DNA of 7,448 nucleotides from Clostridiales bacterium (GTDB lineage: Bacteria > Bacillota > Clostridia > Peptostreptococcales > Anaerovoracaceae). The stretch lies in assembly GCA_009778415.1 (NCBI GenBank), contig WRJV01000219.1:1-7448 (forward strand), given 5' to 3'. The translations under genes were made by a program, and so were the position numbers. The notes under the pieces are model-generated. The model did no database searches. It saw nothing but the letters and a program-made list of their open reading frames with translations, and had not been told where the DNA came from. Below are positions 6,001-7,448 of this stretch, in pieces. Numbering within the stretch: position 1 is the stretch's first letter; each line of letters begins with the position of its first letter.

Positions 6001-7281
6001 TTAAATGCTGTAAATAAGTGGCAATGTGATGATTGCCACTACTATGCAGATCACGTTGAGCGGGCCGCCCAGCATCACATAGTCGTTGAAGCGGTAGCCG
6101 CCTTTCAGCGTCATAGTGAGCGGCGGCGTGCTGATTGGCGTGGTGAACGCCAGATTGCATCCGATTACAACGGCAATGGCAAACAACGTGGGGTTGCTGC
6201 CCAGCCCTTTTGCGACTGCGATGACGATGGGGACCAGGACAGACGTGGTTGCTGTATGTGACATCACGTTGCCCATTATGGCAGCCAGGACCAGAAAAGT
6301 GCCCATGATCAGAATAGGAGTGGCTGTCTCACCGAAGAACCCGAGCAGGTGATCCGATATCATTTGCAGCGCACCGCTTTTGTCAAGGCCTTTTGAGAAG
6401 CCCATCGAACCCCCCAGCACCATTATAGACGTCCAATCCATGGAGCGCACCGCCTTTTTCAGGCTGATGCACCTTGTGAGGATGCATATGCAGGCTGCGC
6501 CCGCAGCCACCTGGCCGGCAGGCAGGAGGCTCACCATAAGCGCCGCGACGCCAAGGAGGAACACGATGACGCACATGGCCATTTTCAGCACACTGGTTGG
6601 TTTTTTGTTGACCGCAAGCACTTCACCAGGTAGAGCGGCAAGCTCATCTGGGCCCAAGACCTTTTTTTGAAGAGAGTAGCCAACAGTGAAATAGTAGATC
6701 AGCATGACAGCGATCAGCGGAAGTGCGCCTTTTCCCAATTCGAAGAACGTCATGATCGTGCAACCTTCTGTGCTGCTGAGTATCCCTTGGGCAATGATCT
6801 GCGGCGTGGAGCCGATGAGCGTCAGGTTGCCTCCTACGACGGACGAGACGCCTACCGCCATGTAGGTGTTCTTTCGCGTGATCCGCCCGCCGGAGCCGCG
6901 AACGGCGCTGTCTATCAAGGGCAGGAAGATTGCCACTGTTGCCGTGTTGCTCATAAATCCTGAGAGCACTGCCACAACTATAAGGAGAATCAGCAGAAAC
7001 AGGCGCTCGCTTTTCCTAACGCCTGGGATGTTCATCAGTTTTTTCCCGACATGGTCGGCAACGCCGGTTTCCGTCAGTGCGCTGCCCACCACGATCATCC
7101 CTGCGACCAGCATGACCGTGTCGCTCATGAATGAGGAAAACACATCTGCAAAAGATATGATCCCTGTGGCAGCCATCGCTGCTGCCCCTGCTACTGCTGT
7201 AACGCCCAACGGCATTACGCGGGTGATGAAGCAAATAATGATTGCTGCTAGAATTATCAGCGACAGGATACTTTGCGTCAT
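6001..7281 (-). CDS. DASS/SLC13-family anion (carboxylate) permease
   Basis: A 426-residue polytopic membrane protein, somewhat shorter than well-studied dicarboxylate members. It shows the two-fold internal repeat of the family: FMSNTATVAIFLPL (109-122) matches VMSHTATTSVLVPI (339-352), and GGNLTLIGSTP (150-160) matches GCNLAFTTPISTPP (374-387). These elements form the substrate and cation sites in relatives. Hydrophobic segments are visible at about 5-20, 24-42, 54-72, 92-108, 112-124, 185-204, 231-253, 256-269, 322-338, 345-357, 366-384 and 405-424. The second copy of the SNT motif reads SHT, which is unusual. The C-terminal GYRFNDYVMLGGPL is characteristic of the family. The ATG at 7281 is preferred over one at 7296 because GGGAGG lies 5 bases upstream. 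As the first gene of the cluster it probably imports the acid that the CoA-transferase activates, driven by Na+ or H+. Substrate unknown. Confidence 0.9.
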   Translation of the reverse strand: MTQSILSLIILAAIIICFITRVMPLGVTAVAGAAAMAATGIISFADVFSSFMSDTVMLVAGMIVVGSALTETGVADHVGKKLMNIPGVRKSERLFLLILLIVVAVLSGFMSNTATVAIFLPLIDSAVRGSGGRITRKNTYMAVGVSSVVGGNLTLIGSTPQIIAQGILSSTEGCTIMTFFELGKGALPLIAVMLIYYFTVGYSLQKKVLGPDELAALPGEVLAVNKKPTSVLKMAMCVIVFLLGVAALMVSLLPAGQVAAGAACICILTRCISLKKAVRSMDWTSIMVLGGSMGFSKGLDKSGALQMISDHLLGFFGETATPILIMGTFLVLAAIMGNVMSHTATTSVLVPIVIAVAKGLGSNPTLFAIAVVIGCNLAFTTPISTPPLTMTLKGGYRFNDYVMLGGPLNVICIVVAIITLPLIYSI

Positions 7282-7286
7282 GGCTA

Positions 7287-7292
7287 CCTCCC
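7287..7292 (-). promoter_or_regulatory. Ribosome binding site fixing the permease start
   Basis: GGGAGG lies on the minus strand 5 bases before the ATG at 7281. It sits inside the alternative start at 7296, which has no comparable site of its own. Confidence 0.75.
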
Positions 7293-7314
7293 ACATCTCA
7301 CATGTATCTTTTTC

Positions 7315-7351
7315 CTTTGTTTCTTTGACTCTTTGTCCCTTTGTTTCTTTA
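7315..7351 (-). repeat. 8-bp periodic CAAAG repeat in the permease leader
   Basis: On the minus strand CAAAG occurs at exactly 8-base steps: its plus-strand complement CTTTG begins at 7315, 7323, 7331 and 7339. A fifth degenerate copy (CTTTA) begins at 7347. The three intervening bases vary (GGA, AGT, AAA, GAA on the minus strand). The array lies 34-70 bases before the permease ATG, between the candidate -10 and the ribosome binding site. Confidence 0.7.
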
Positions 7352-7376
7352 TTATCAGTTTACCAGCAACTGCCCA
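7349..7376 (-). promoter_or_regulatory. Weak candidate promoter for the permease
   Basis: TGGGCA (7371-7376) and TAATAA (7349-7354) are separated by 16 bases on the minus strand, with a TGA just before the -10 giving extended -10 character. The -35 matches consensus at four of six positions. The proposed start falls inside the 8-bp periodic repeat. Confidence 0.35.
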
Positions 7377-7390
7377 TTTGTTCATCAGGC

Positions 7391-7426
7391 TTATTCATGA
7401 AAATCTTGACGGTTTTTTGTGAATAA
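7391..7426. repeat. Inverted repeat TTATTCA/TGAATAA at the right edge
   Basis: TTATTCA (7391-7397) and TGAATAA (7420-7426) are perfect 7-bp inverted arms with a 22-base spacer. On the plus strand the spacer contains TTGACG (7406-7411). CATAAT follows 19 bases later (7431-7436), a possible but overly spaced promoter pointing out of the window towards an unseen divergent gene. The repeat could be an operator shared with the permease promoter. Confidence 0.35.
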
Positions 7427-7448
7427 AATGCATAATAAAACGATGGGT

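Overview
The window carries one compact catabolic gene cluster. All six genes lie on the minus strand, so the transcriptional order is right to left: a DASS/SLC13-type carboxylate permease (7281-6001), an enoyl-CoA hydratase (5807-5028), a thiolase (4900-3731), a 3-hydroxyacyl-CoA dehydrogenase (3715-2834), a family III CoA-transferase of the FldA/HadA-like type (2841-1633) and a PucR-family regulator (1636-119). No rRNA, tRNA, insertion sequence or CRISPR array was seen. Base composition is balanced, Shine-Dalgarno sites are strong and purine-rich, and the gene families are those common in anaerobic amino-acid- and organic-acid-fermenting bacteria (Clostridia, Negativicutes, Synergistota). 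That is an inference from style and content; the species cannot be named.

Layout. The right end (7282-7448) is the upstream region of the permease. It has a weak candidate promoter, an 8-bp periodic CAAAG repeat in the presumed leader, and an inverted repeat that may serve a divergent gene outside the window. A 193-bp gap (5808-6000) precedes the hydratase and holds a good promoter candidate, a perfect 10-bp inverted repeat with a long loop, and a compact hairpin next to the ribosome binding site. A 127-bp gap (4901-5027) precedes the thiolase and holds a second good promoter candidate plus palindromic sequence. From the thiolase onward the genes are tightly packed: a 15-bp gap, then an 8-bp overlap, then a 4-bp ATGA overlap. 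A rho-independent terminator (51-83) ends the unit, followed at the window edge by a 15-bp sequence repeated three times.

How the genes may work together (inference). The permease would import an organic anion, and the CoA-transferase would load it with CoA taken from a pathway acyl-CoA. Hydratase, NAD-dependent dehydrogenase and thiolase would then carry out hydration, oxidation and thiolytic cleavage to acetyl-CoA plus a shortened acyl-CoA. No acyl-CoA dehydrogenase, electron-transfer flavoprotein or acyl-CoA ligase is present. The substrate may therefore enter already unsaturated (an enoate such as crotonate, an aryl-acrylate or an unsaturated dicarboxylate) or as a hydroxy acid, unless the missing enzymes are encoded elsewhere. 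PucR, translated last and coupled to the CoA-transferase, is the obvious candidate for substrate-responsive control. The layout is a recognisable kind of catabolic operon. The substrate and the leader structures are what is new or unresolved.
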